17,765 bases of DNA, taken from an uncultured Methanomassiliicoccales archaeon. GTDB taxonomy: Archaea > Thermoplasmatota > Thermoplasmata > Methanomassiliicoccales > Methanomethylophilaceae. The position numbers were made by a program, and so were the translations under genes. Within the stretch, counting starts at the first letter, position 1; every line of letters starts with the position of its first letter. The notes under the pieces are model-generated. The model worked only from the letters and a program-made list of their open reading frames with translations, did no database searches and had not been told where the DNA came from. Positions 6,032-13,493 of the stretch are shown here, piece by piece. The stretch lies in NCBI GenBank assembly GCA_934702355.1, contig CAKUXX010000018.1, forward strand, positions 1-17,765, read 5' to 3'.

Positions 6032-7288
6032 ATGAAAAGCAAGCAGATGATCGCCATCGTCGCTATAGTCGTCATCGCGGTCGCAGGCATTGCCGCCGTG
6101 GCGCTCATGGGCGATGACGGCGACGACAAGAAGACTGCGAAGACGGACTACGGCAGCAGCATGACCGTGTTCGGCAATGCGAACATGGACAGCGTCATCG
6201 ACGAGAGCGATATACAGTATGTCAAAGACGTCATCGCAGGTACCGCCGAGAAGACCGCCTTCTGCGACGCCAACCACGACGGCGAAGTGAACGAGAAGGA
6301 CATCGACTACATCAGGGACCTCATCGACCGCAAAGACGGTACGACGGTATGGTACGTCGACGGATCCGGAGAGGAGATGTCGGCAGAGTGGCCTCTGAAC
6401 ACGTTCGTCGTCCTCAGCAACTCCCCTCAGCTCATGGCCCTCGCCGTCGGTCTGGACGACTCCAAGATCATCGGATACACCAAGGCCGACAAGATCGTCT
6501 TCAAGAGCTTCGAAAAGGCAAAGCTCCTGTCAAGCAGCAGCCTCACCGACTACACCGTCATGACCAGCAACGGGATCCCCGATGCTATCATCACCCAGGG
6601 AACACCCACCGACCCCGTCGACCCCTCTGTCAGAGCGACATACGCCAAGATGGGAACGGACATCATCTGCGTCGCGGGAATGGACGGGGACAAGAGCGCA
6701 TCCAGCGCACTGACCCTCGGATTCCTCGTCGGTGGAATAGAGAAGTCTCAGCAGTACTCCAAGTGGTGCATAGACATGCTCGCCGACGTCGAGAAGAAGG
6801 TCTCCACCGTCCCCGACGAGAAGCGCAAGACCGCACTCGTATGGTTCGGAGGACATGCCGCCGCAGGATACGACAACGATTACACCAAGGCGCTCGAGAC
6901 CGCAGGCGGAAAGACACTGGCGGACTGGACCGGATACAGGGTCCTGAACGCAGACAACTGCACATGGGTCCTCAACTACGATCCCGAGTTCATGATCAGG
7001 ATCTTCACGACAGGATACGCATCCACGCCCGAGAGCCGTCAGGCACTGTTCGAGAAGTACGGGGCCATGATCGACCAGATGAACGCCTACAAGAACGAGA
7101 AGTACTGTCTGATTGACTTCACGATCCCCCAGACCCTCAGGATCGCATACATGGCCGAGTTCATGTACCCCGAACTGTTCGGAGAGGGATACGCCGACGG
7201 ATGGCACCAGAAGCTCGTGGACATCTACGGTATCGACTACAAGGTCGACGGTCAGTTCATGTTCACCTTCAAGGACCTGAAGAAGTGA
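6032..7288 (+). CDS. Dockerin-tagged ABC importer solute-binding protein (FepB/BtuF type)
   Basis: 418 residues, exported and membrane-anchored; it captures the substrate (siderophore, heme or corrinoid) for the permeases encoded downstream. Residues 5-27 are a hydrophobic signal anchor with no lipobox cysteine. Residues 46-100 form a type I dockerin-like module with two canonical calcium loops: N49, N51, D53, D60 and D79, N81, D83, D90, each followed by an I-x-x-V/I-x-D helix. From about residue 120 comes the periplasmic-binding domain (F-V-V-L-S-N-S-P-Q-L-M-A-L-A-V-G-L, then D-A-I-I-T-Q-G). The start is supported by AGGAGA 8 nt upstream. It heads the operon, and a hairpin after its stop may lower expression of the permeases relative to it. 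Confidence 0.88.
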   Translation: MKSKQMIAIVAIVVIAVAGIAAVALMGDDGDDKKTAKTDYGSSMTVFGNANMDSVIDESDIQYVKDVIAGTAEKTAFCDANHDGEVNEKDIDYIRDLIDRKDGTTVWYVDGSGEEMSAEWPLNTFVVLSNSPQLMALAVGLDDSKIIGYTKADKIVFKSFEKAKLLSSSSLTDYTVMTSNGIPDAIITQGTPTDPVDPSVRATYAKMGTDIICVAGMDGDKSASSALTLGFLVGGIEKSQQYSKWCIDMLADVEKKVSTVPDEKRKTALVWFGGHAAAGYDNDYTKALETAGGKTLADWTGYRVLNADNCTWVLNYDPEFMIRIFTTGYASTPESRQALFEKYGAMIDQMNAYKNEKYCLIDFTIPQTLRIAYMAEFMYPELFGEGYADGWHQKLVDIYGIDYKVDGQFMFTFKDLKK

Positions 7289-7295
7289 TGAAACC

Positions 7296-7320
7296 GGGGC
7301 TCAGGCCCCATCTTCCTTTT
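7296..7320 (+). terminator. Intra-operon hairpin plus T-rich tract
   Basis: GGGGC-TCAG-GCCCC (7296-7309) followed by TCTTCCTTTT. It sits between the binding protein stop and the first permease start, and looks like a partial terminator or mRNA-stabilising stem that would leave more transcript of the binding protein than of the membrane components. Confidence 0.4.
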
Positions 7321-7328
7321 ACGATAAC

Positions 7329-8621
7329 ATGAGGCAACGCACCATCCACAATCTGATATCGGCGATAGTCATCGCGATAACCACGGGCGCCCTCGTCCTT
7401 GCGATGGGGTCCAAGACTGGGATGGGCGATGTGGCCATGGCATCCTTGGCCTCGGGCATCGTCGCGGTGACATGCATCGTCATCGCCTGCCTGATCTGGG
7501 CGGACCGCACATCGTTCTCCGCCCGCTACATGGACATGACGTCCGACACGGCATCGGAGAGCGGGTTCATCCGCAGCTACCGCATGGGCCGTGTGACAAA
7601 AATCGCATTCATCATCTTCCTTCTGATACTCGTGGTCATCCTGTTCGGATTCTCGCTGTCCGCAGGAATAGACGGACTGTCGTTCGCTCATGCGTACGGC
7701 ATCGTCATAGACCATCTCGGAGGGAAGACATTCACCGCGGGCACATCCGACTGGTTCCACGACATCCTGATTTGGGATTCTCAGCTTCCGAGGACCATAG
7801 TCGCGATCATCGCGGGAGCGGGACTCGCCGTCGGAGGTGCCGTCATGCAGGGGGTCGTGAAGAACCCCCTCGCAGATCCGTACACAACGGGAATATCATC
7901 AGGCGCTGTCCTGGGGGCCACCATGGCGATAGTGCTCGGAATGACCATGACGGGCACCGGCCAGTATGGACTGATACTCAACGCATTCATATTCAGCCTG
8001 ATCCCGGCAGGGATAATGATAGCCGTCTCAAGGATCAGCAGCGGTTCGCCCGCCACGATCATATTGGTCGGAACTGCCGTGTCGTGCATATTCTCGGCTT
8101 TCAGCACATTGATCATGATGATGGCCGACGAACTGGCCATGAAGAACGCATTCGTCTGGACGGTAGGATCCCTTAGCGGCGCCACCTGGTCGTACATCCC
8201 CGTGATGCTGACCGTGGTCCTCATCGGCTCGTCGGTGCTCTTCGCCATGTCGGGCAAGATGAATCTCCTGATGACGGGGGACGACAGCGCCAAGGCTATG
8301 GGACTTGATGTGGAGACCTTCCGCATGGTGTGTCTCGTCATCCTGTCCCTCGTGACGGCATCCATCGTCAGTTTCATCGGACTCGTGGGATTCCTCGGAC
8401 TCATAGCGCCTCACATGGTGAGGCTGATCCTTGGAAGCGACACACGTCTCGTAATACCCGCATCGGCTGCGATGGGAGCGGCGTTCATGCTCCTGGCAGA
8501 CGTGATCAGCCGCATACTCGCAACTGGGGACATGCCTGTCGGAGTCGTCCTCTCGTTCATCGGCGGACCCCTGTTCCTTTTACTCATCATGCGCACCCGC
8601 AGGGAGGCGTGGCAGCAATGA
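7329..8621 (+). CDS. FecCD-type ABC importer permease, first subunit
   Basis: 430 residues, integral membrane protein of the iron-siderophore/cobalamin (FecCD/BtuC) permease family. Family motifs are visible: P-R-T-I-V-A-I-I-A-G-A-G-L-A-V-G-G, N-P-L-A-D-P-Y-T-T-G-I-S-S-G-A, the cytoplasmic coupling region K-A-M-G-L-D and G-F-L-G-L-I-A-P-H-M-V-R. It is longer than the usual 320-350 residues because of an N-terminal extension with two extra predicted membrane helices (about residues 7-26 and 37-59) and a polar loop. The ATG at 7329 has no clear ribosome site. The stop overlaps the next permease start as ATGA. Confidence 0.92.
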   Translation: MRQRTIHNLISAIVIAITTGALVLAMGSKTGMGDVAMASLASGIVAVTCIVIACLIWADRTSFSARYMDMTSDTASESGFIRSYRMGRVTKIAFIIFLLILVVILFGFSLSAGIDGLSFAHAYGIVIDHLGGKTFTAGTSDWFHDILIWDSQLPRTIVAIIAGAGLAVGGAVMQGVVKNPLADPYTTGISSGAVLGATMAIVLGMTMTGTGQYGLILNAFIFSLIPAGIMIAVSRISSGSPATIILVGTAVSCIFSAFSTLIMMMADELAMKNAFVWTVGSLSGATWSYIPVMLTVVLIGSSVLFAMSGKMNLLMTGDDSAKAMGLDVETFRMVCLVILSLVTASIVSFIGLVGFLGLIAPHMVRLILGSDTRLVIPASAAMGAAFMLLADVISRILATGDMPVGVVLSFIGGPLFLLLIMRTRREAWQQ

Positions 8622-9682
8622 AGACAGAAGAATTCCTCAGCCTCTACCGCGCCTCGTCTCACCGCAAGGTGCTCATAATCATCGCCATCGTGGCGATAGC
8701 CCTCCTGGCAGGATTGCTAGAGATCGCCTTCGGCCCGTACAACATAGAGTTCTCGGAAGCCTATCGCGTTCTGATCGACCACATCCGCGGCGTGGCGCCT
8801 TCGAATCCGTTGGATGATTACGTGGTGTGGCAAAAATCCGCACCCAGAGGGATTGCGGTGGTCGTTGTCGGAGCAGGACTCGGAGTATGCGGGGCAGCGA
8901 TGCAGAGCGCATTGAGGAATCCGCTGGCCGACCCTTACATGACCGGTATCGCATCCGGAGCCAACTTCGGAATAGCTCTTGCCATGATTTCGGGACTCTT
9001 CGTCCTGCCGTTCCTCGGAGGCGAGGTCGGAGCGATATCCAACGCTTTCATAGTCTCCCTCATCCCCGCCGCCGCCATCATAGCTGTTTCCGGCGTAAGG
9101 AGCGGATCCAACTCCACGACCATGATCCTCGTCGGAATCGCGGTGATGTACATATTCTCGGCATTCACGACGATGCTGAAACTCGCCGCATCCGAGGAGA
9201 CCTTCGCTTCTGTGTACACGTGGTCCCTGGGAACCCTCGGAAGCGTGACCTGGTCGTCGCTCCCGTATCTTATCGTCGCCACCATGGCAGGGATTATCCT
9301 GCTTTCCATGATGAGCGCGAAGCTCAACCTGCTTTCGTGCACGGAGCAGATAGCCTCCTCCACCGGCATCGACCCTAAGAGGACGAGGCTCACCGTCATC
9401 GCCATCGTATCCCTCGTGACCGCCACATTGGTCTGTTTCACGGGTACGATCGGTTTCGTGGGACTTGTGGCCCCCCATGTCATGAGGATCTTCCTCGGCT
9501 CCGACAACCGCTACCTCATACCCGCATCCGCAGCCTGCGGAGCCCTCGTTCTCGCGGCCTCCGACTGCATAGCGGTGGAGATAACCGCCACCGGTCTCCC
9601 CGTGGGAGTGATAACATCCCTCATCGGCGGACCTCTCTTCATCTACATTCTCGTGCGCCAACACAAAAAAGTCTGGACCTGA
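8618..9682 (+). CDS. FecCD-type ABC importer permease, second subunit
   Basis: 354 residues, partner of the preceding permease; the two probably form a heterodimeric channel as in FecC/FecD. Motifs are A-P-R-G-I-A-V-V-V-V-G-A-G-L, N-P-L-A-D-P-Y-M-T-G-I-A-S-G-A-N-F-G and G-F-V-G-L-V-A-P-H-V-M-R. The ATG at 8618 is chosen because it overlaps the previous stop (ATGA), follows GGGAGG, and gives a normal family N-terminus. The open frame upstream of it is a shadow of the first permease. Confidence 0.93.
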   Translation: MKTEEFLSLYRASSHRKVLIIIAIVAIALLAGLLEIAFGPYNIEFSEAYRVLIDHIRGVAPSNPLDDYVVWQKSAPRGIAVVVVGAGLGVCGAAMQSALRNPLADPYMTGIASGANFGIALAMISGLFVLPFLGGEVGAISNAFIVSLIPAAAIIAVSGVRSGSNSTTMILVGIAVMYIFSAFTTMLKLAASEETFASVYTWSLGTLGSVTWSSLPYLIVATMAGIILLSMMSAKLNLLSCTEQIASSTGIDPKRTRLTVIAIVSLVTATLVCFTGTIGFVGLVAPHVMRIFLGSDNRYLIPASAACGALVLAASDCIAVEITATGLPVGVITSLIGGPLFIYILVRQHKKVWT

Positions 9683-9691
9683 TGTGATAAA

Positions 9692-10564
9692 ATGAAGCTG
9701 GACATTAAGAATCTCGTCTTCGGATACAACGACCGCAACGTGCTGGACGATGTATCATTCTCTGTGGATGCTCCGGCATTCGTCTCAGTCCTGGGACCGA
9801 ACGGAGTAGGAAAATCGACGTTGATACACTGTATCAACCGCATATTGGAACCCCGCTCCGGCATAGTAGAGGTCGACGGAAGGGATGTCTCGGACATCCC
9901 CAAGAAGGAGCTCGCCAAGTTCATGGCGTATGTTCCCTGCTCATCCGCCACCGCATTCCCGATGTCCGTTGCGGACACCGTCATGCTCGGAAGGTACCCG
10001 CACAGCGGGAACAGACGCACCGATGACGATCTCCGTGCCGTCCATTCGGCATTGAAGATGATGGGAATCGAGGACCTGGCGATGCGTTCATTCAACGAGC
10101 TCTCCGCAGGACAGCATCAGAAGGTCATGCTGGCCAGGGGACTCGCGCAGGAATCCAAGATCCTTCTTCTAGACGAGCCCACGGCCAATCTAGACATCAA
10201 GCATCAGATAGCCGTGGCCCGCATGCTCAAAGGCCTTTCCGTATCGGAAGGGATGATAATCATCATGATCTGCCACGATCTCAACATCGCATCCCGTTAT
10301 TCGGACAGGATAATCCTCCTCAGCGAAGGGAAGATATTCGCCGACGGCTCCCCCGACGACGTCCTCACGCCGGACAACATAGATGCCGTGTACGGAGTCG
10401 GATGCGAAATAACGGAGTTTGAAGAAAGACCCCACCTGATGTTCAAGGACCCGGGATCCGGAACGGACGGCACAGGTCATAATAGTCCGGAGACCGACCG
10501 TGGGGCCGAACAATCGCCGATCCACGCTCAACGCAGGGCCAGGGCTCTGTTCTCCAGGAGCTGA
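9692..10564 (+). CDS. FecE/BtuD-type ABC importer ATPase
   Basis: 290 residues, cytoplasmic ATPase that powers the importer. Walker A is G-P-N-G-V-G-K-S-T (residues 35-43), the signature is L-S-A-G-Q (137-141), Walker B is I-L-L-L-D-E-P (157-163) and the switch histidine is H195 in C-H-D. Two departures from the norm: the signature has Ala instead of the first Gly, and the Q-loop glutamine that normally follows Y-V-P is a cysteine (C83, codon TGC). The last 35 or so residues after F-K-D-P-G-S are a polar, low-complexity extension beyond the usual 255-residue length. It starts 9 bp after the permease stop and is the last gene of the operon. Confidence 0.92.
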   Translation: MKLDIKNLVFGYNDRNVLDDVSFSVDAPAFVSVLGPNGVGKSTLIHCINRILEPRSGIVEVDGRDVSDIPKKELAKFMAYVPCSSATAFPMSVADTVMLGRYPHSGNRRTDDDLRAVHSALKMMGIEDLAMRSFNELSAGQHQKVMLARGLAQESKILLLDEPTANLDIKHQIAVARMLKGLSVSEGMIIIMICHDLNIASRYSDRIILLSEGKIFADGSPDDVLTPDNIDAVYGVGCEITEFEERPHLMFKDPGSGTDGTGHNSPETDRGAEQSPIHAQRRARALFSRS

Positions 10565-10714
10565 TCCGTGTCCGGTGCGTCATAGCCATCGATCTTGATC
10601 CCGACTCAAAACTCTGTGTGGATGGCAATCAGATACGCTTAGTTCCAGAATCGGTGTGCCTTCATGCTGTCGACATCTTCCCGTATCTGAAAGCCCACCA
10701 TTCGGGATTCCCAT

Positions 10715-10755
10715 GTCACACCACAGGTGCAATGTGACCATCGGAATCGATGGTC
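10715..10755 (+). repeat. Two mutually exclusive hairpins between the uptake operon and the MNT gene
   Basis: GACCATCG-GAAT-CGATGGTC is a perfect 8-bp stem (10736-10755). GTCACA (10715-10720) can instead pair with TGTGAC (10733-10738), which shares the GAC of the first stem. The 228 bases from 10565 to 10792 hold no supportable gene. The first stem could be the 3' end structure of the uptake mRNA, but no T-run follows, so a terminator call would be weak. Confidence 0.35.
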
Positions 10756-10795
10756 GGCATCTTAACCAGGGTGTTGGAACAACCGGCAAACAATG

Positions 10796-10801
10796 TTATA
10801 T
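10796..10801 (+). promoter_or_regulatory. TATA box for the MNT gene
   Basis: TTATAT centred about 25 nt before the ATG at 10823, consistent with leaderless transcription. It also overlaps the earliest in-frame ATG (10793), which argues against that start. Confidence 0.45.
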
Positions 10802-10822
10802 CGCCGGGACCGATTGATGGTT

Positions 10823-11134
10823 ATGTTCGACAATCTGTTCGGAAAGGAATACACCCTCGACGAACTGTCCGAGATCGTCGGACAGGTCGCATGTAGACAC
10901 AACATCACTGCAGTCTATCTTTTCGGCTCCAGGGCCCGCGGGGACAGCCGCAGGGACAGCGACTATGACATGATTGTGGAGACCGCCCCCGGGTTCAGGC
11001 TTTTCGACCTCTTCGCCTTCCAGGATGATCTGGAAACGATTCTCAAGCACGAAGTCGATGCGATGACGGTCGGAGCACTCCGCGATGACGATTTCTCCAG
11101 GACCGTGCTTAGAGAGCGGGTGAAGATCTATTGA
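10823..11134 (+). CDS. MNT-domain nucleotidyltransferase (MntA antitoxin family)
   Basis: 103 residues, a minimal nucleotidyltransferase of the DNA polymerase beta superfamily. The signature is complete: G35-S36, then D47-x-D49 in S-D-Y-D, with a likely third carboxylate at D79 in E-V-D-A-M-T. Such proteins are usually antitoxins that AMPylate or otherwise neutralise a HEPN RNase encoded next door. No intact HEPN gene follows here. The frame reading D-K-T-E-R-A-L-D-S-L-S-D right after this gene looks protein-like but stops after about 22 residues. The start is set at 10823 by the TATA spacing; ATGs at 10793 and 10817 are in frame. The role is uncertain without the partner. Confidence 0.8.
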   Translation: MFDNLFGKEYTLDELSEIVGQVACRHNITAVYLFGSRARGDSRRDSDYDMIVETAPGFRLFDLFAFQDDLETILKHEVDAMTVGALRDDDFSRTVLRERVKIY

Positions 11135-11335
11135 TAAGACCGAACGTGCCCTTGACAGTCTTTCAGACAGATTCTCATCGTGGGCAAATGTCCAATAGAA
11201 ACGGTGGTTTCAGACAGTCCAGAACTTCAATCATTATTGCACGGGATGGAGAAAACGGCCATTCCGAACATCATTCTCACCTGTTTCGGTCTGTTTTTCA
11301 ATGGGTCTCCAGCGCAGTGTGACTTTCCGGCGACC

Positions 11336-11342
11336 CTTTATC
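11336..11342 (+). promoter_or_regulatory. TATA-like box for the CxxC protein / TadA-like operon
   Basis: CTTTATC centred about 29 nt before the ATG at 11368, implying a leader of at most a few bases. The ATG at 11371 is an alternative start. The 230 bases between the MNT gene and this operon contain no other supported feature. Confidence 0.35.
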
Positions 11343-11367
11343 TTCCCTCCGACGGAAACGTACGCCC

Positions 11368-11877
11368 ATGATGCGCTTACTGTCGGCATTCCGCCCGGAC
11401 GACGTCGAGCCCCCCGATGTCACGATCGAAGGGGATGCCATGATCATCGACTGCAGGGGATGCGATATCGCACCCGTCCCCGGCTCGGAGGAGTGCCTCA
11501 GATGCATGGTGAGGCTCATGAGCGGCACCGGCGGCACGGACAGGATAGTCCTGAGGACCGGAATGGATACAGAGATCTCGGGCACGGCCGGAGAGGCTGT
11601 GAAAGATGCCGCATCCGTGATGAGATGGTCGTACACCGAAGGGAGACCGAAGATGCAGTGCCGCAGCTGCCCCATAGAGCGGAACACGGTAATGGACGCT
11701 GTATGGGAGGCGTTCCCGAATGATGCGGTCAGCGAAGGCAGGAGGCTCCTGGACGACGACCCTCCCGACAGACCGGGATGCGAGGAATGCGTCAGACGCA
11801 CGTCCGCGGCCCTGGACCAGGTGGAATCCGGCCTCTCCGACATCCTTGCGAAGATGATCGGGAGGTGTCCGAGATGA
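11368..11877 (+). CDS. Four-CxxC putative zinc protein partnered with a TadA-like ATPase
   Basis: 169 residues, not assigned to a named family. It holds four C-x2-C pairs: C29/C32 with C43/C46, and C98/C101 with C138/C141, plus a lone C167, which suggests two zinc-ribbon-like sites. No membrane segment is seen. The stop overlaps the ATPase start as ATGA, so the two are translated together and probably work together. It may correspond to a detached N-terminal domain or adaptor of the secretion ATPase; that is inference from coupling. Confidence 0.75.
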   Translation: MMRLLSAFRPDDVEPPDVTIEGDAMIIDCRGCDIAPVPGSEECLRCMVRLMSGTGGTDRIVLRTGMDTEISGTAGEAVKDAASVMRWSYTEGRPKMQCRSCPIERNTVMDAVWEAFPNDAVSEGRRLLDDDPPDRPGCEECVRRTSAALDQVESGLSDILAKMIGRCPR

Positions 11878-13196
11878 ACCTCGACAGGATCGTCCGGTCG
11901 TACAGGCCCAAGGACGATACGAAGGAAGACGACCCCGACAAGGAATGCGGGGCATTCGGCCTGGAATCCGATGCCGCCCCCGTTCCGAGAAGCTTCGGCT
12001 CCTCGGCATCCTTCGTGGTGTCCGAAGCGGTACCGCACAGGATTCAACCCATGGGAAGGAAACAGGACCTCGTCTCGACATTCTCCATGCTCGCATCGGC
12101 CGATGTCCGTAGGAAGCCGTCCTACACGGACTGCTGGATGACCGACCCTTCCGAAGTCCTCACACCGATCGCATCCTATATGACCCCATGCGGGAGCGTG
12201 ATGATAGGCACATCAGACGACGGAAACACAGGATACAGGATGACCCCCAGGGAATACGCCTATCCGGATGCCCTGAACTCCCTAGTGATGGACCTGATCG
12301 ACGAGATCAGGGAGATCCATCGGGAAAAGGGAGGAAGGACCGACCGCGACAGCATAATGGGGCTGGCCTGCTCCCTCCTCACCGACAGGACCGATGAACT
12401 GAGGATCCTGTGCGGGAACGAGAGCGTGGACGCCGTCGTGAACGACATCTGCTCGATAGTCCACAGGCACTCCGTCGGCGCGGGTATATTCGAGGTCCTG
12501 CTCTCCGACCCCCATATAGAGGATATCTACATAGACGCGCCCTGCGACGAGAACAGGATACACGTGACGATGAACGGCATCGGCGGGCTGAACTCCCACC
12601 TCAGATGCAGGACCAACCTCATGGCCGACAAAAGGGAGGTGGACAACCTGGTGAACATCCTGAAGCGGGACAGCGGACTGCGCTTCTGCCGCTCCGACCC
12701 CGTCCTCGAGACGGATTTCAAAGGATTCGACGCAAGGGTCACCGTCATGGGATACCCGATGAGCCCCAACGGGGATGCGGTGGCCATACGCAAGCGCTCC
12801 GAGAGGCCATGGACCCTCACGAGACTGATATCCAACGGAACCGTGGACCCGAGGACGGCCGGACTTCTGTCCTATCTGGTGAACAGCAGGGCGACGTTCC
12901 TTGTCTGCGGTCCCCGCGGTGCTGGTAAATCGTCCCTTCTAGCCGCATTGCTCTTCGAATTCGGAAGGAATCAGCGCATTCTGACGATAGAGGATACCCT
13001 CGAGCTTCCCGGCGACCTGATGAGGCGCCTGGGGTACAAGGTGCAGACCATGCTCGTAGACGAGAGGATCCAAGGAACTGCCACGACGAGGGCGGACGAC
13101 GCCCTCAGGGTATCGCTCAGACTGGGGGAATTGCCTGCTGGGATGAGGGTCTTCTGGCTCTTGCGAGCCGATCCAGATTGTTCGATGGTCCTGTGA
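11874..13196 (+). CDS. TadA/GspE-like secretion ATPase, truncated in its catalytic core
   Basis: 440 residues. Type II/IV secretion ATPases (archaeal TadA/PilT group) drive pilus assembly. An N-terminal variable region leads to the family's N-terminal domain (V-N-D-I-C-S-I-V-H, then I-E-D-I-Y-I-D-A-P), Walker A G-P-R-G-A-G-K-S-S (residues 346-354, K352) and the Asp box I-E-D-T-L-E-L-P. After S-L-R-L-G-E (ending at E419, base 13130), where members continue into Walker B (G-E-V-R-G) and the His box, the sequence turns into 21 unrelated residues and stops. It should therefore lack ATPase activity. The ATG at 11874 follows GGAGGTG and overlaps the upstream stop. The break coincides with the left side of the putative integrated element. 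Confidence 0.8.
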   Translation: MNLDRIVRSYRPKDDTKEDDPDKECGAFGLESDAAPVPRSFGSSASFVVSEAVPHRIQPMGRKQDLVSTFSMLASADVRRKPSYTDCWMTDPSEVLTPIASYMTPCGSVMIGTSDDGNTGYRMTPREYAYPDALNSLVMDLIDEIREIHREKGGRTDRDSIMGLACSLLTDRTDELRILCGNESVDAVVNDICSIVHRHSVGAGIFEVLLSDPHIEDIYIDAPCDENRIHVTMNGIGGLNSHLRCRTNLMADKREVDNLVNILKRDSGLRFCRSDPVLETDFKGFDARVTVMGYPMSPNGDAVAIRKRSERPWTLTRLISNGTVDPRTAGLLSYLVNSRATFLVCGPRGAGKSSLLAALLFEFGRNQRILTIEDTLELPGDLMRRLGYKVQTMLVDERIQGTATTRADDALRVSLRLGELPAGMRVFWLLRADPDCSMVL

Positions 13197-13493
13197 GAAG
13201 ATTCCAAGGATGGATTCAATGGGACAGAATGGAATCTCTCACGTCGGGCAAGTATCGTGGGATACGAAGATACGTCAGACCAAGAGGGTCGATCGGATCG
13301 ACGCTCAGGGCATACTGCCGAGTGCAACATCGGTTTGCAAACCGTGCAGCAACTTTTTCACACCAACCGAGGGGGGCACGCCTCTTAATTATAAGACGCG
13401 CGCATACTTCGCGATTTTGGCAAACTTCTGTGCCCCCTTGTGCCCCCGGCACAGAAACATGGCAAACTGCCATGCGTGCGGAGGCGGGTCGGC
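13197..13493 (+). promoter_or_regulatory. Control region of the mobile operon: palindromes, TATA box and leader hairpins
   Basis: No gene is supported here. In order it contains GTCGATC-G-GATCGAC (13288-13302), CGGTTTGCAAACCG (13331-13344), a strong TATA box TTAATTATAA (13385-13394) predicting a transcript start near 13415, a hairpin with arms TTCTGTGCC/GGCACAGAA (13426-13456) around a tandem TGTGCCCCC repeat, a second hairpin CATGGCA-AAC-TGCCATG (13458-13474), and the ribosome site GGAGG (13480-13484). The first two palindromes could be recombinase or repressor sites. The two hairpins would lie in the 5' leader directly before the ribosome site. Confidence 0.5.

Noticed and set aside
5824..6117. 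97-residue plus-strand frame upstream of the binding protein
   Set aside because: It overlaps the binding protein gene by 86 bp, its second half is an Arg/His-rich shadow, and the region is better explained as a structured leader.
8717..9664. 315-residue minus-strand frame across the second permease
   Set aside because: Composition is His/Gly/Asp/Arg-rich as expected for the complement of membrane-protein codons; no motif.
11131..11322. 63-residue frame after the MNT gene
   Set aside because: It starts with TTG, has no ribosome site, and the composition is not protein-like. A shifted frame there looks more like a decayed partner.
13331..13344. CGGTTTGCAAACCG as the T-arm of a tRNA that could serve as an integration site
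   Set aside because: It is a perfect palindrome without a proper 7-base T-loop, and no acceptor or anticodon stem could be placed around it.
13216..13473. 85-residue minus-strand frame in the control region
   Set aside because: It covers the palindromes and hairpins, has no ribosome site or family resemblance, and could not be supported.
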